A program made the translations under genes and the position numbers. From NCBI RefSeq assembly GCF_945859685.1, contig NC_079147.1:106933525-106997524 (forward strand): 64,000 nucleotides of DNA, given 5' to 3'. Numbering within the stretch: the stretch's first letter is position 1; every line of letters begins with the position of its first letter. The stretch is from Eupeodes corollae (lineage: Eukaryota; Arthropoda; Insecta; Diptera; Syrphidae). Below, piece after piece: positions 46,880 through 58,339 of the stretch. The notes below the pieces were generated by a model, which saw only the letters and a program-made list of their open reading frames with translations, was not told the DNA's origin and made no database searches.

Positions 46880-47975
46880 CAGCAATTGAAGTTTTCAAAT
46901 TTATTATTTATGTTAAAAAATGTTGCTTTGTATGTTGTTGACATACTGACCATCGTTTTTAACAAAAGTGTTGAAATCGGTTGGTTTCCTGACCATCTTA
47001 AATGTGCAGGAGTCATACCACTTTTCAAAAATGAAATAGCGAAATTATTTCGAATTATAATTCTAAATCGCTTCTTTCAACCTTCAAACATTTTTGAGAA
47101 GTTATTTTCGAATTGTATCCTTCTAGAAAAGTTTATTTTCTTTTGTAATAATCAGTTTATGAGCATGTTTTATCAACAGAAAATGCTATCTTAAGGGTAT
47201 GTAGTCAGTTTTATGGAAGTTTAAATAGCAATAAATCAAAAAAGGGTCTATTTATTGATATGACTAAAGCTTTCTATCCGGTGAACAACGATCTTTTGCT
47301 AACTAAACTTTATAATGTAGGCTTTCCGGTAGTTTTTTCAACCTGCTGAATTCTTATTTCAAAAATAGAAAAAAAAAAGTTAATAATAACGTAAATAAAT
47401 CTAGACTGTTAAAAAGCGGTGTTCCACAAGGATCTGTTCTTGGCCTTTTCTTTTTTCTTAATTAATATTAATTCCATTTTCAAACTGAAATTAAATGGTA
47501 CTTCAACTGCTTTCGCTAAAGACATTGTTTTTACATATTCATCTGGGACTTGCTTTGAAAGTATTGTGAACATTGAAGAAGATCTGGAAGTATTAAGGTT
47601 GTGGCACAGATAATTGCTTTAAAATGAATTGATAGCAATCTAAATTGGAAGAATCATATTCATATGATCAAAACATACATGTCACACGAAAAAATTATTT
47701 AATTAAGTCTTTTTGCTCCCAAAAAGTTTAAAAAAAAACTCAAAACTGCAATATGGCATACAACCTGGTGTGGTTCATATGTTAATAATCGGTTGGCTAA
47801 AAGTTCGCCTTTATTTAAGGAATTGCAAAAAATTTACAATTTTCTTTTTAAACTGCTATGGTCGAAAGAAACAACCACCCAATTTTTTTGAAAGTCCTTT
47901 CTGCATTATTATCTGTATATCGAAATGTATTTCAAGTCGATGTCTTTACTGGTACTTGAGACATAGACAATGAAA
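46880..47975 (+). pseudogene. LINE reverse transcriptase, third jockey-like family, decayed
   Basis: Visible blocks: NKSVEIGWFPDHLKCAGVIP with LFK (pre-palm), IFEKLFSNCIL, FIDMTKAF-like wording near 47260, SGVPQGSVLGLFLF-like wording near 47415-47450 across a frame change, then GTSTAFAKDIVFTYSSGTCF, where Lys replaces the first catalytic Asp of FADD. The remaining part reads NWKNHIHMIKTYM-like and SPLFKELQKIYNF. Many stops. 5'-truncated, and the end near 47975 is uncertain. Confidence 0.75.
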
Positions 47976-49507
47976 ACAGCTTTCCGAAAGTACACACGCT
48001 CGCACAGACAAACATCTTTCTAAATATCTTTTCTTTAAATTACAGGGCCGTTGAAACTTCAAGAAATGTCAAAATTTTCAATTTGATAAATCGTACCGAT
48101 TACAAAACTGTGAAAATTGGAAAATAATGATTTAGTTACTATTGAAATGTTTAATAAATAACTAAATATTAAAAACATACATGCAATTAGTCACCGCAAA
48201 TCAAAGGTTGTGAGAAAACGAAAACAGGTCAATTTGTACTTTGATAAATTCTAAAAAATAAAGCCTTTTTAAGATTTGGACTCATTTTAATTTCACCAAT
48301 ATAACTTTAAAGTTCTTAGTTAAAGCTTATGCACATATAAGTGAATGTAGACAATAATAATAAAATAACTTATGTTCTAATAATTTAGACTTATGCTTTT
48401 CTTCTAAAATAATTAATTTCCTTATGTTACAAAGCATTTATAAGCATTTATGTTGTTTATATCAGCTTCTTACATCTTGTTGAAACTTTCTTAACATATT
48501 ATATTTGCGAATTTAAGCTTCATTAAATTAAAGATGTTTAAGTGTTTTTAAAAAAAATGTATCCAACTGATTTTTATCAATTTAGCAGATCTATAATCGT
48601 GAGTCGTTAAGCTCTTGCTTCTGATTTTTCATCATTAACTAAAAACAAAAGACAATGAATCTATTGACGACATATTCTGACAGATATTTAATATTATTAA
48701 CACTAATGAACTCTTTTAGTTTGATATGCAAATTATTAAGTCTCATTCATTGCTGGAGGCAACGTTAAAGAAGATATAAGGGCGTTTCCGCTCGTTGCAT
48801 TATTTAAGGAGACAATATATTGATTGTGGAAGCCGCATTTAAGTATGCAAACGAGTCCGGTTCGTTCACTTGCCCTTTGGTGATGTGCCTGAAGCTTTTC
48901 ATAAAAAGATGTACATATATTTACTTTTATATGAATATTTATTTGTAAATATCGAATAAGAGCTTGACTGAGGTATATGTATAACTTTTTAAATAAACCA
49001 CAAAAAGTTCAATAGAATGACAAACATTTAGTTTTATTCCTAAAAATTTCATGCCGTTCGATATTTGAAAAATGTAGCTGACCCCACACATGTATGTATC
49101 TATGTACCTCTCGTCTCGAAATAATAACGTTAGCGACTTCGGAATTGAATTTTATATTATACATTGTGACGTGATACCAAATATGTATGCATTTTAAATA
49201 GAACAATTAACAGTTTCTTTTTTAATAAAAAAAAATTACTTTAAAAAATGTATGATTTAAGACATCTTGTTAAAATTTAAGAAAAATCAAAGTAATGGAT
49301 TTTGTAAGTTTCTGGTAACCTTAAAACTTTGAAAAATGTCAGTTTTCACTGCGAAAAATTGAACCAATTACAATATCTTCCTAAAAAAAGTTAATAAAAT
49401 AAAATAATAAAGAACATATACGCTGCATTCATCAACTTTTCAAAGACATGTTTATAGAGTCGTCGGATATAACCGACAATGCAGGAAAAAATAATACCAA
49501 ATGCATT
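47976..49507. other. No recognised gene
   Basis: AT-rich. About 47990-48130 matches the outer part of dispersed repeat DR-1 (GACAAACATCTTTCTAAA and AAATGTCAAAATTTTCAATT) also present at 56600-56700 and, inverted, at 52240-52340. The rest shows nothing. Confidence 0.45.
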
Positions 49508-51225
49508 TACTTACTTACATAAGGTTGCGCCACAGTCCTGTGTGAACTATAGGGCCTCACCCAACAAACTTCTCTGTCTAGCTCGGTCACTGGTTTGATA
49601 TCTACAGTTGCGCACTCCAAGTTGGGTGAGGGCCATTTCTACTCATCCGCGGTCTTCCTCTAGTGCGCTGTCCTGTGGTCGTGGATTTTAAGACTTTCCA
49701 GGCGGGAGCATTTTTTCCATGCGCTCTACTTCACTGTACAGCTCGTCGTTCCAGCTTCTCCTCCACTCACCTTCTGCGGATACAGGACCGTAGATCACGC
49801 GAAAAACTTTTCTCTCGAAACGACGAAGGTGATTTTTTAGCTTTTGTCACAGTCTATAGTTCTGCAGGACGGGGGTGATGACAGAAGACTTTTATATACC
49901 TATTTCGTAGCTTTCTTAGTCCAAGGAATCAGCGGTTAGCAAGAGTAATTCTTCGTTTGATCTCAGCGCTGGTGTTGTTCCTGTGTTTTTAGCGGAGCCT
50001 AGGTAGACAAAGTCCTTAACCACCTCAAAGTTACGTCAATCGTGGTAACGTTTTGGCCGAGAAATCTATGTTTTAGGTCATTTCTTAATGACAGCATGTG
50101 CTTTGTTTTGCCGCCATTAACCGCTAAACCAATTTTTGCAGCCTCTGCCTCAATACTCGCAAAAGTACCATTGACATCACGCTGGGTTCCTCCGATTATG
50201 TCAAGGTCATCAGCGGACGAGTTTGGCAGTGATGCCAAAACTAGACATGGCTCTATACAGCTCGCCCCTGGAGACGCTGTCATATGCGGCCTTGAAAATC
50301 AATGGTGGGTGTAGATTTGTTGTTCTTGAGTTTATTCCGGGATCATCCGGAATGTGAATAATTGATCGACTGTGAACTTTCCTGGTCTAAAACCACACTG
50401 ATAGGGATCAATCAGGGTATTGACAATGGGATTTAGTCGTTCACACATTACGGCAGAAATATATAAGTGTATTAAGTAACTGTTCCAGTACCCGTACCCA
50501 GTACGCCAGTACCCGTGGAATGATGGTTAGTTCGTTGGACTGTCATGCGAGGTTCGATCCCTGCCAGTGCCATCTAAAGTTTTCTTTCACGGACAATGCT
50601 TTATCATGGACATGGACAATGCTTTGTCATGAACAAGTGCTTTATCAAATTAGCATGCTATCTTTAGACCATATTTTTAGATAAGTTGGTGCATGCTCCT
50701 AAACAAATTATCTCCAAGAAATAAAAAAAAGCAATCTTTACTTCGTCTAGGTTGGGAAGACGGGATTGTTGGCTTTCGTCGTCTATTTTGAATGGATAAT
50801 CCTGCTTGACAGCGGAAATTGGTTCGTCGTCGTCGGCGTTATACAGTCTGCAAAAGTCGTTCTTCCCTATCCTCAGCATTGACTGCGGTTCTACTTTCGT
50901 CTTTGTAGCCCTTCGGTTTGATGTTTATGTATCTTTGAATTTCGTTTCACCGCGTTTCATTTCTGAGTTTGAACCTTTGAAAATCTTCTACCGCACGCTT
51001 CTCATGCTCCCCCTTTTCCGTCTGAGAAATCGGTGCCTCCTCTATACTCTTCTGCTTATAAAGTTCGTCAGGAGCTCTCGTCCTTTTGTTTAGCTCCGCT
51101 TTGCGTGCCTGTTGTTTTGCTGCATTTGTCTGCCAATATTCCTCATCAAATCATTGATTTCTAGTTGGTGGCTGCTTGATTGCCTCTTGACAATGTTGGC
51201 ACTGGTTCTCGATGCAGTTACAAAA
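49508..51225 (-). pseudogene. RTE-like LINE, dead copy E with SINE inside
   Basis: Minus-strand blocks: KTRALDE-like linker up to about 51200, RIGKNDFCRLYNADDDEP and RLPNLDEVKIA near 50740-50870, a palm fragment with RGASCIEPCLVLASLPNSSA then ADDLDIIGGTQRDVNG, and GLAVNGGKTKHML. The palm is internally deleted so that IPxKL-type sequence is joined to the ADD of the catalytic box. A truncated SINE is inserted at about 50483-50655. The 3' end is GTTCACACAGGACTGTGGCG then CAACC, followed by a TAAGTAAGTAA tail at 49508-49520 on the plus strand. Many frameshifts. Confidence 0.85.
50483..50655 (+). mobile_element. tRNA-derived SINE, truncated copy 5
   Basis: Starts with repeated GTACCC units (about 50487-50518), then the box A-like GGAATGATGGTTAGTTCGTT and box B-like GGTTCGATCCCTGCC. 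The body is rearranged (ACAATGCTTTATCATGGACA duplicated) and stops at about 50655. The usual 3' end is missing. It lies within RTE copy E. Confidence 0.8.
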
Positions 51226-52800
51226 CTATTTTATTTATTGTCATATATATGTACTAGCGAATTAATCATCTCACTTTATTAAAACTAGTTTATACAATAA
51301 TGAAATGAAATTTTACCAATCTAAATCAAAATCTTTAAAGATTGAAATTTATAACTGATTTGGTTTAAAAAGAAATTAGAAATTATCAATCTTAAAAAAA
51401 GGTGCATTAAATTTTATAGGAATAAAGAATAAAGATAAAAAATAATTATGTGCAATTTATGTTCATGACCTAATATGTATATCTTGTAACCTTATTTCAC
51501 ATTTATTACTTTGATTTTAATTCAAATGTTTTGCTATCTATTAAATCATATCTGAACCAGGTTTTATAAGAAGAAGAAAGATTAACTCTTTCAAGCTTCT
51601 TAAACCTTTAACAAGTTGGCACTATTTTCATTTTGATTGAAATGTTATTCCAATTTACTGAAGGTTTATAAGCTGTTCATACAAACAACAAATAAAAACC
51701 AAATTGTATTTTCCGTCAGTAAGACAGCGTGCTTCCTTATTAAAAGTCTGGATCAAACCATATTCATAAGCAGCTTAATATATTAAAGCATTCTAATTCT
51801 CGTTTTGCAATTATTCAAATCCGTATCTAATTAATTTTTCTGCACGCTTGTTCTAATTCGAAGAAGACGAATTTATATTACAATTTCCGACAGTGTGTGA
51901 CAGATACGAGAACTACGTGTGAGTAGTTTAAAAAGTTGTTATTCTAGGTACCTTTTCTAGGTAAAGAAGGAAATAGAATATTGCTTCTTATAATAACTGT
52001 AATTATTTGATATTAAATGGCAATGCCAGAAGTAGGTTAAAGGTATTATATTAATAACTCTTCAGAGGGAACTTGATGTAAAAGTTATCTTTTAATAATG
52101 CATGGACGTATATAGTCCCTATTGGAGCGTAAGTAAATCATTCTTACATACAAGCAGGGTGATTCAAAAGATATGTTTCTAACAAATTTGAAAAATTTGT
52201 TTACTTAATTTCCCATTGGAACTTATTGTAATCGGTTTATTTGTCCAACTAAACATTTTGACATTTCTTCCATTTCAAGGTCCCTAAAATCTTAATCAAA
52301 GGATTTTATACAGATGTCTGTGTGTACGGGCGTGTGCCCGTCCTTAAGTTTGGGAAGCTTGACTTCAAACTAATTTCGTTTTAAAGGAAATATAGGTTTT
52401 GACATTCAGTGAAATTTTTATAAAATTTACAAAAAATAGTACGCAAAATTGGTAAACAATTCTATGCAAATTTTTGTTGTAACGTAAAATAATGTAAGAA
52501 ATAAATACTTTAGAAAAATGGAGCTAAAATCAATGAAAATTGGTTTCGACTAAAAATGTAATCAATAAAAACTATGTATTTATATTGTTGCTAACTTTAA
52601 GTTAATTTTTTAAGAAGAATTCATTAGACAACTTTTTTTACAAAACACAGAAACATAAAAAAACTTAAAAAAAACTGATAGAAAATGGTTTTCGACTCAA
52701 TTTGAAAGATATTGACTTCAAAATAGTACTTCTTATAGTTGGTCTTATCCCAACCTATTTTGTATATGTTATTTTCCTTAAATTCTTCAATCGCTTTCGG
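51226..52800. other. No recognised gene
   Basis: AT-rich, with only short frames. 52240-52400 includes an inverted piece of the DR-1 outer part (GACATTTCTTCCATTTCAAG, ATGTCTGTGTGTACGGGC). No further features. Confidence 0.45.
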
Positions 52801-53149
52801 ATTGTTGGCAGGGCCTGATTTAGGTGAGGGCAACCGGGCGAAAGCCCCGGGGCCTCCACAAACGGGGGGCCCCCACAATTAAGTTTTCGGAAAACTGTTG
52901 TTTCAAATTCCAACTAATAAACTCTACTAAGCATCTTTTACTTTGATACGTATTTTGTATTGCTCTTTTACCTTTACCTACAGCCTACAGTACTTTGTAC
53001 ATACATGATTATTTAATTATATTAATCTTTAATAACAGAAATCGTTGATCTATATTTGCTCACTCTAATCAGGCAATCAGTGAAATATCAATATCTCAAA
53101 TGGCCCTGATAAGAAGCACTTCCATTTCACTACCCAATTGAGGGAGTAC

Positions 53150-53226
53150 CCCAATCGGTTAATGGTTGAGTGGTGTGGTACTTGTCCGCAACCTGGTAGG
53201 TTGGGTATTCGATTCCGTGTTTCGAC
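53150..53226 (+). other. tRNA-like segment, probably SINE or tRNA relic
   Basis: TGGTTGAGTGGTGTGGTACT resembles a tRNA box A region, and GGGTATTCGATTCCGTG resembles box B. Spacing is near that of a tRNA, but acceptor pairing and a clean cloverleaf are not evident, so I do not call a tRNA gene. It lies inside the hAT element, left of the mariner. Confidence 0.25.
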
Positions 53227-53299
53227 AATTTTTTAAAAGGGTGTCCCAAAATTAACGCAAGATTTGAATTAAATAGTTATATTTTTATTGACTCGTAAA

Positions 53300-54399
53300 G
53301 TACATAGGATAGGGTTATGTATGGAATAACACATCGGACAAATGGCCTCCACGGCTTTGCATGCACATGCGTACTCTTTTGTTGAAATTTTCCATGACCA
53401 TTCTGCATAATTGTGGCTGAATTTCGTTGATGCAGCGTTGAATCTCCTCCTTTAATGCACGGGTGGTTGTGGGCTTGTTGACATAGATTTGTGATTTCAA
53501 ATAACCCCATAAAAAGAAGTCTAATGGTGTTAATTCACACGACCTGGAAATGTCTCATGCAGTAATTGAATTGTTTCACGGGCTGTATGACATGTGGCAC
53601 CGTCTTGTTGAAACCACATATTGGACACATCAATATCATCCAATTTTGGCAAAAAGAACTGTGTAATCATGTCGCGATATCGAGCACCAGTAACAGTCAC
53701 TGCTTGGCCAGCATCATTTTCAAAAAAATATGGCCCAATTATGCCTCCAGCCCAAAATCCACACCATACAGTCACGCGTTGTGGATGCATTTGTTTTTCG
53801 ACAGTCACATGTGGGTTCTCCGAACCCCAAATGCGGCAATTTTGGCGATTGACAAAGCCATCAAGATGAAAATGTGCAATTTTGGCGATTGACAAAGCCA
53901 TCAAGATGAAAATGTGCTTCATCGCTTAGGATGATTTTGCTCGAAAAATCAGGGTCCATTTGTTGATGTCCAATAATCCATTCAACGAACTCTCTTCTCT
54001 GCCCATGGTCATTAGGCTTCAATTGTTGTGTTAATTAAATTTTGTAAGCATGAAGACACACAGATCTTTGGTGAGTATACGCTGTAGAGAGGTTCTTGAA
54101 ATTTGCAATTCTTGTCCACGACGACGTACGTCGAATTGAGGTTCCTGGATTGTCAGCAATACTCTCACGCACTGCTTCGACATTTACATTTGAACGGCTT
54201 GTTTTTGGACGACCAGTGCGTCTCCAACGGATCCAGTCTCCATGAAGTTTTCAATTAATCTCTTCACAGTTGACGAAGTTAAAACACTATTCCGACCATA
54301 TTTTGTATGAAATTTTCGAACTGCAGCCGCCAAGCTTTCACTATTTTTGAAATATTCTTTAATAATGAAGACACGTTGTTCTATCGTGTAACGCTCCAT
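53300..54399 (-). pseudogene. Mariner-type transposase, nearly full length, frameshifted
   Basis: The start at 54399 reads MERYTIEQRVFIIKEYFKNS, the first helix-turn-helix, then TSSTVKRLIENFMETGS; the frame then shifts. From about 54000 other frames give REFVEWIIGHQQMDPDFSSK, then ILSDEAHFHLDGFVNRQNC, ENPHVTVEKQMHPQRVTVWC, GARYRDMITQFFLPKLDDID and NMWFQQDGATCHTARETIQL. The C-terminal part is read in another frame as MVMENFNKRVRMCMQSRGGH. The first two catalytic Asp are present. A 40-bp tandem duplication at 53836-53917 falls on the DEAHFHLDGFVNRQN block and shifts the frame. The usual WPPRSCDLTP block with the third catalytic residue is missing between PGRVN and YVNKPTTTRALKEE, so the enzyme is dead twice over. 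Confidence 0.9.
53836..53917. repeat. 40-bp tandem duplication in transposase gene
   Basis: The unit starting GCAATTTTGGCGATTGAC and ending GATGAAAATGT occurs at 53836-53875 and again at 53876-53915, with two more matching bases. Forty is not a multiple of three, so the reading frame breaks. The unit encodes the HFHLDGFVNRQNC block following the first catalytic Asp. The two copies show no base difference, so the event is recent relative to other decay. Confidence 0.95.
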
Positions 54400-54544
54400 T
54401 TTTTATAACCCTATACTGTTAGCTGTCAAATTGCTTTTTTTGCAGGGTTGCCAACACTTCACTGTACAAATAGCCGCAAATTCAAATCTTGCGCTAGTTT
54501 TGGGACACCCTTTATAAATTATATAAATAAATTGCCGTATATGA

Positions 54545-55735
54545 AGAATTGGTGTTCTTTAATTCTTGGAAAAATCAATTATTATTAACTAATTGGGAAG
54601 TTGTACATCGGCTGTTTTATTTCGTGCAGAATTTGTACACGTTTTTCATAGTCAGTACAGAGCGTCACCAAATTATGCTTGAGAAATTATTGGAGAAGAA
54701 AAGCGGTCAGTTTTCAGTCTTGAAAAGGCTCAGCGTAACTCGTTGGTTTTGTCGAGCTGAAGCTACCAAAGCCTAAGTCAACGGCTATTCGGAAATCGAA
54801 GAAGCTGTAACCAGCATGTCTTCCAATAAAGAGCTAAAAGACATCGTGAGGAATGAAGCAAGGCACCTTCTACAGAAGATGAGTGGTCTCAAAACCGCTT
54901 TGTTTGCAACATTTTAGAACGATATCTTGGAGCGATTCAACGCTACAAACAAGATGTTGCAAGACATCTTGATTCTTGAATGGGCAATGCGTGCACTAGA
55001 ATCATTGAAATCATTCGCGGAATCCAAACAAATTGATTATGATAAATAAGAGGAAGCAGCCAAAAAAATATCCCATACTAATGAATATGTACAACAACGC
55101 ACCCGCACCAGAACGAGATATGTGATGTTGAATCCGCTAGATTACGGTAAAACTCAAGATTTAAATCCGTAACCCAACGAAACATACAGAGTATCCGCCT
55201 CCATCCCAGTGATTGACCAGCTATCCGTTTCTCTTACTGGAAGATTACATACCAATGAAGCTGTGCGTTCGAGATTTGGATTCCTGAATCACATCGAGAA
55301 GATGAATGCTGAAAATTTGCACGCTACAGCAGAGGCATTAGTGAAAATGTATCCGGATGATTTAGAGCCTAGTTTTGGTAATGAGTTGGTTCAATTTGTG
55401 TCTTTGATTGACTCATACAAAAAGGAAGAGGACTATGGAACAGATCAATCGCCGGAACTATTTTACTACCAAATTCTCTAAAATCAAAATTTTAGTGTTA
55501 CATTCCCAAACCTCGAAATTTCATTGAAAATGTATTTGGAGAGCTCTCATTTTCAAAAATGAAAATTAAAAAATATTGGCTTCGAATCACGATGGGACAA
55601 AACTGTCTATCGAAGTATTTTCTCCTGAGCATTGAAAGTAATTTACTGTAAGAACTGGATTTCAACGATATCATCAACGATTTTTCGGCGAAAAAATCTC
55701 GAAAGGCTCTGTTCGTTAACCCTAAAATTTAATTT
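54545..55735 (+). pseudogene. hAT-like transposase, ZMYM1-type, C-terminal half, broken
   Basis: Reads EVVHRLFYFVQNLYTFFIVS, then VLKRLSVTRWFCRAEATKA, a TRW block typical of ZMYM1/hAT transposases, a stop, VNGYSEIEEAVTS, LLQKMSGLKTALFATF and a second stop, ILERFNATNKMLQD, another stop, YVQQRTRTRTRYVM, SIPVIDQLSVSLTGRL and FGFLNHIEKMNAENLHA, then YPDDLEPSFGNELVQF. After 55481 frames change, and the dimerisation tail is seen as TTMGQNCLSK-like, LLSIES and DFNDIINDFSAKKSRKAL. At least four in-frame stops. The N-terminal half with the zinc-finger and first catalytic residues is missing, replaced or displaced by the mariner to its left. Confidence 0.85.
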
Positions 55736-55841
55736 TAGATAATTCTTTTTTCCGTTTATGTTTATATGTGTTTGTTCAATACTAAAGAAATCTACTTGGT
55801 CCCGTGGCCTCTGGTACTCTAAATCCGGCCCTGATTGTTTG

Positions 55842-56559
55842 TATAATATGTATTGGTCTTTCACGGTTTCCCACAAAAGTCAAAAGAAAAAAAAGAAGGC
55901 CTTCATGTTCCTATGTACCTGTCAAATGTGTTGGTAAATCCTCAACACTGTCAAAATATGACTTTTAAGTTCTAAAATACTTGTTAAGACGGTGCTAACA
56001 TTAAATATTTGTTCTGGAGACTTATTTTGACTTTTAATAAATGTACATATATTCTTTTAATTTGGTAATTTTAATAAAAACTGTCTGGAGACGCATTTTG
56101 GTTGAGGTTCAAGTTCGCCCGGCCCGGACCTAACGCATCATAATTATGTAACTAAAAGGAGACAGACCATTTTTAAATTTTGAAATGATTTGTATGAAAA
56201 AAGACGAATGTGAGAGCCGTTTTAACTATAAGTCTTTTTGTTTTAAACCATTAGTAGTACAGTATAAATGTATATGAAAAACAAATACAAACATCAGCAG
56301 TAGAATCACGGCAGATAAAACGTAAAGTGAAATCCTGCTGCGGATAAAATATGAGTTTATTCGAGTATCGAAACCATTTTTAGAGTATTTCATTCTGCTA
56401 GGCGATGCATGATACGTTTGATACCTTCTCAAGATTTGATGAATAGCCGTGTTTTTTTTGGTATTCCATATATAGTACAGTGAAAAATTTGCCAATGAAA
56501 AAATCCGCAGTAGTCCGGTTTTTTTTACTTGAAAGTTGATACAATTGAATGTTTGCCAC
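55842..56559. other. No recognised gene
   Basis: AT-rich with one 111-codon minus-strand frame (56226-56561) that has no recognisable domain and three candidate membrane-like hydrophobic stretches, most likely chance. Nothing else is seen. Confidence 0.4.
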
Positions 56560-57545
56560 AATAATTTATAAAAAAAATTCGCGAACGTACGGTCTTACGG
56601 ACACACGCACACCCAGACATCTTTCTAAAAATCTTTTATTTCGACTCTAGGGACCTTGAAACATCGAGAAAAATGTCAAAACTTTCAATTTGATGGGAAG
56701 TTAATAATGTTATTGTTGGTAACCAAGAAAATGAGAAAGTTTTCCCACAAAAATGTGATATTTGTCTGTAGGAAAATAAAACAGAATCTGTAATGGACCA
56801 TTTTCTGACTTTTATTTTTGAAGTTTTTTGTCGGACTCAATGTTTGGGAGTCTATGATTATATGTTAACCGGTCTGCTGTCTCGGAGATTGGAGCTAGAC
56901 GACACATTCTCAAAAATTACTCTTTGGCGTGAAGCTTTTGAAAATATTTTGATTTTGAAAAAAATAAAGAGACAAAAATGTTTAGTTCTTCATTTTAAGA
57001 AAATAAGTGCACTTAAGTACAAAATTGCTGTTTTTGAAACATTTATTTTCTCGAAATTCATGTTTAAAGTAAGTTCTGAAAAGTTTTTGTATTTAATAGA
57101 AAAAGAAAGAATACTTTAAAAAAGCCTTACACTATTAAGGAGCGTCAAATAAGTTGAAATTCGAGTTGAGTTTCAGGAATTTAAAGGCAACTTAATATCA
57201 AATTTTACGATCCCTTATTCAAGGTTTCTTTCTAAGAACCTGAATATTTTCTCTTTCTCTCAGAAAAGATCTTATGAAAATAGTTTCACTAAAGTTTTTT
57301 TAAATTCTTAATATTAATATATAAAATATTAGATATAAGCTTTATAGCTCACACGACCCTCACCCCTACAGGATCTTCAAAAAAATATATGTGTAGGTAT
57401 TTGTGCTGCGCCATTGGAATGGGGATTAATTTACGATTCATATTATGTTCTTGGTCCAGTCCTCAGTTAAAAGTGGTACTTTTAGCAACAACGTTAAAAG
57501 CAGTCATGACCCCTTGGTCCCCTCCTCTGGATCCGCGATTGAGCT
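56560..57545 (+). repeat. Dispersed repeat DR-1, copy 2
   Basis: Collinear with 44935-45975 in the same orientation, see that entry. Its left part adds CGGACACACGCACACCCAG and ATCTTTCTAAAAATCTTTT, shared with 47990-48130 and with an inverted piece at 52240-52400. Near its right edge CTCTGGATCCGCG resembles a DNA-transposon end. The 108-codon plus-strand frame at 56793-57119 lies inside the repeat and lacks motifs. Confidence 0.75.
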
Positions 57546-57757
57546 ACATCGGAGTAACGCGATCCACACATAGTTAGACCATAATCCATCAGCGAACCCC
57601 TATGATTCAGTTTTTAATTTACAAAATGGGAAATATTTGTTCCTTTATGTACTATTTGGTATTTCTGATTATATTAATTGTGAGTTTTCTATAAACAATC
57701 TTTTTAAGCTTTATATTTTAAGAGCAAAGTTTAGAATCAATTGCACTTTTATTTTAT

Positions 57758-57762
57758 AAAAA
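57758..57762 (-). terminator. Pol III terminator of tRNA-Ser
   Basis: A run of five T on the minus strand begins nine bases after the tRNA 3' end, the normal stop signal for Pol III. Confidence 0.8.
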
Positions 57763-57770
57763 TATTATCT

Positions 57771-57852
57771 CGACGAGGATGGGATTCGAACCCACGCGTG
57801 CAGAGCACATTGGATTAGCAGTCCAACGCCTTAACCACTCGGCCACCTCGTC
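57771..57852 (-). tRNA. tRNA-Ser (anticodon GCT)
   Basis: An 82-nt minus-strand tRNA that decodes AGC/AGT serine codons. The acceptor pairs GACGAGG with CCTCGTC and is followed by discriminator G. Box A is TGGCCGAGTGG and box B is GGTTCGAATCC. The anticodon loop reads GGACTGCTAATCC with GCT at 57817-57819 on the plus strand. A long variable arm (TGTGCTCTGCACG) marks it as serine type. No intron is seen, and CCA is not encoded, as expected in eukaryotes. A five-T run at 57758-57762 on the minus strand downstream is a Pol III terminator. This is the only feature in the window that looks like a working host gene. Confidence 0.97.
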
Positions 57853-58339
57853 TTATAATTTAATTGCTCATGAAATTAGCTGAGCCTGCCTATGTTTCAA
57901 TTTTGTTAAAAGTTTTATCTACCCCTCACCTCTTAAAAATATTTACAAAAAGAATACATTTTCCATTAAAGCTCTATTGTATGTATTGTAACTTTATTGT
58001 TATGTAATAATTTTATTTTTAACTTTCATATTTCCAATTGGAAAAATGTGAAACCAGCTTAAAAGTTGAATGTGAAAATTAATCATCGTTCTCAGGAATT
58101 ACGACTGTCTTACAGCACATTAAGGCGTACTTTGCATTTGGATCTACATACGCCTACATCCATGTAAAGTCCAGCTCACACAACAGCTGAAGCCAGCTGA
58201 CCATTCACATTGCGGTCGTAGAAACGTCGAATTGTTGCTTGAACAACAGGGGGCGTTGGAAGGCGATTTTTCAAACTACAAATTTTCTTCAGATATATAG
58301 TAAATAAACAAAATTGTCGTATTTTGGGTTCTGATCCAC
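57853..58339. other. No recognised gene upstream of tRNA-Ser
   Basis: The DNA on the 5' side of the tRNA gene is AT-rich and without motifs. No second tRNA and no transposon ends. Confidence 0.45.

Larger units (their letters stand above)
53236..54513 (-). mobile_element. Tc1/mariner-type transposon nested in hAT
   Basis: Inverted ends of about 28 bp: left AAAGGGTGTCCCAAAATTAA then CGCAAGATTTGAAT, right inverted AAAGGGTGTCCCAAAACTAG then CGCAAGATTTGAAT. Length 1278 bp is near that of complete members. A TA flank is present on the left (53234-53235). The right flank reads ATA, so the exact boundary is uncertain by one base. Nearly full-length, but the gene inside is frameshifted. Confidence 0.9.
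52809..55833 (+). mobile_element. hAT-like transposon carrying a mariner
   Basis: The left end begins CAGGGCCTGATTTAGG and the right end, inverted, begins CAGGGCCGGATTTAGA, 14 of 16 matching. The 8-base flanks are attgttgg at 52801-52808 and attgtttg at 55834-55841, 7 of 8 matching, which is the target-site size of hAT elements. GC-rich subterminal sequence follows the left end. The transposase pseudogene is at 54545-55735, and a separate mariner occupies 53236-54513. About 1.75 kb without the mariner, so it is already internally deleted. Confidence 0.9.

Noticed and set aside
53150..53226. Second tRNA gene
   Set aside because: Box-like motifs only; the acceptor stem does not pair and the segment lies within a hAT element.
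56226..56561. 111-codon minus-strand frame with hydrophobic stretches as a membrane protein
   Set aside because: AT-rich DNA often gives hydrophobic frames of this length by chance; no family motif, start context or neighbours support it.
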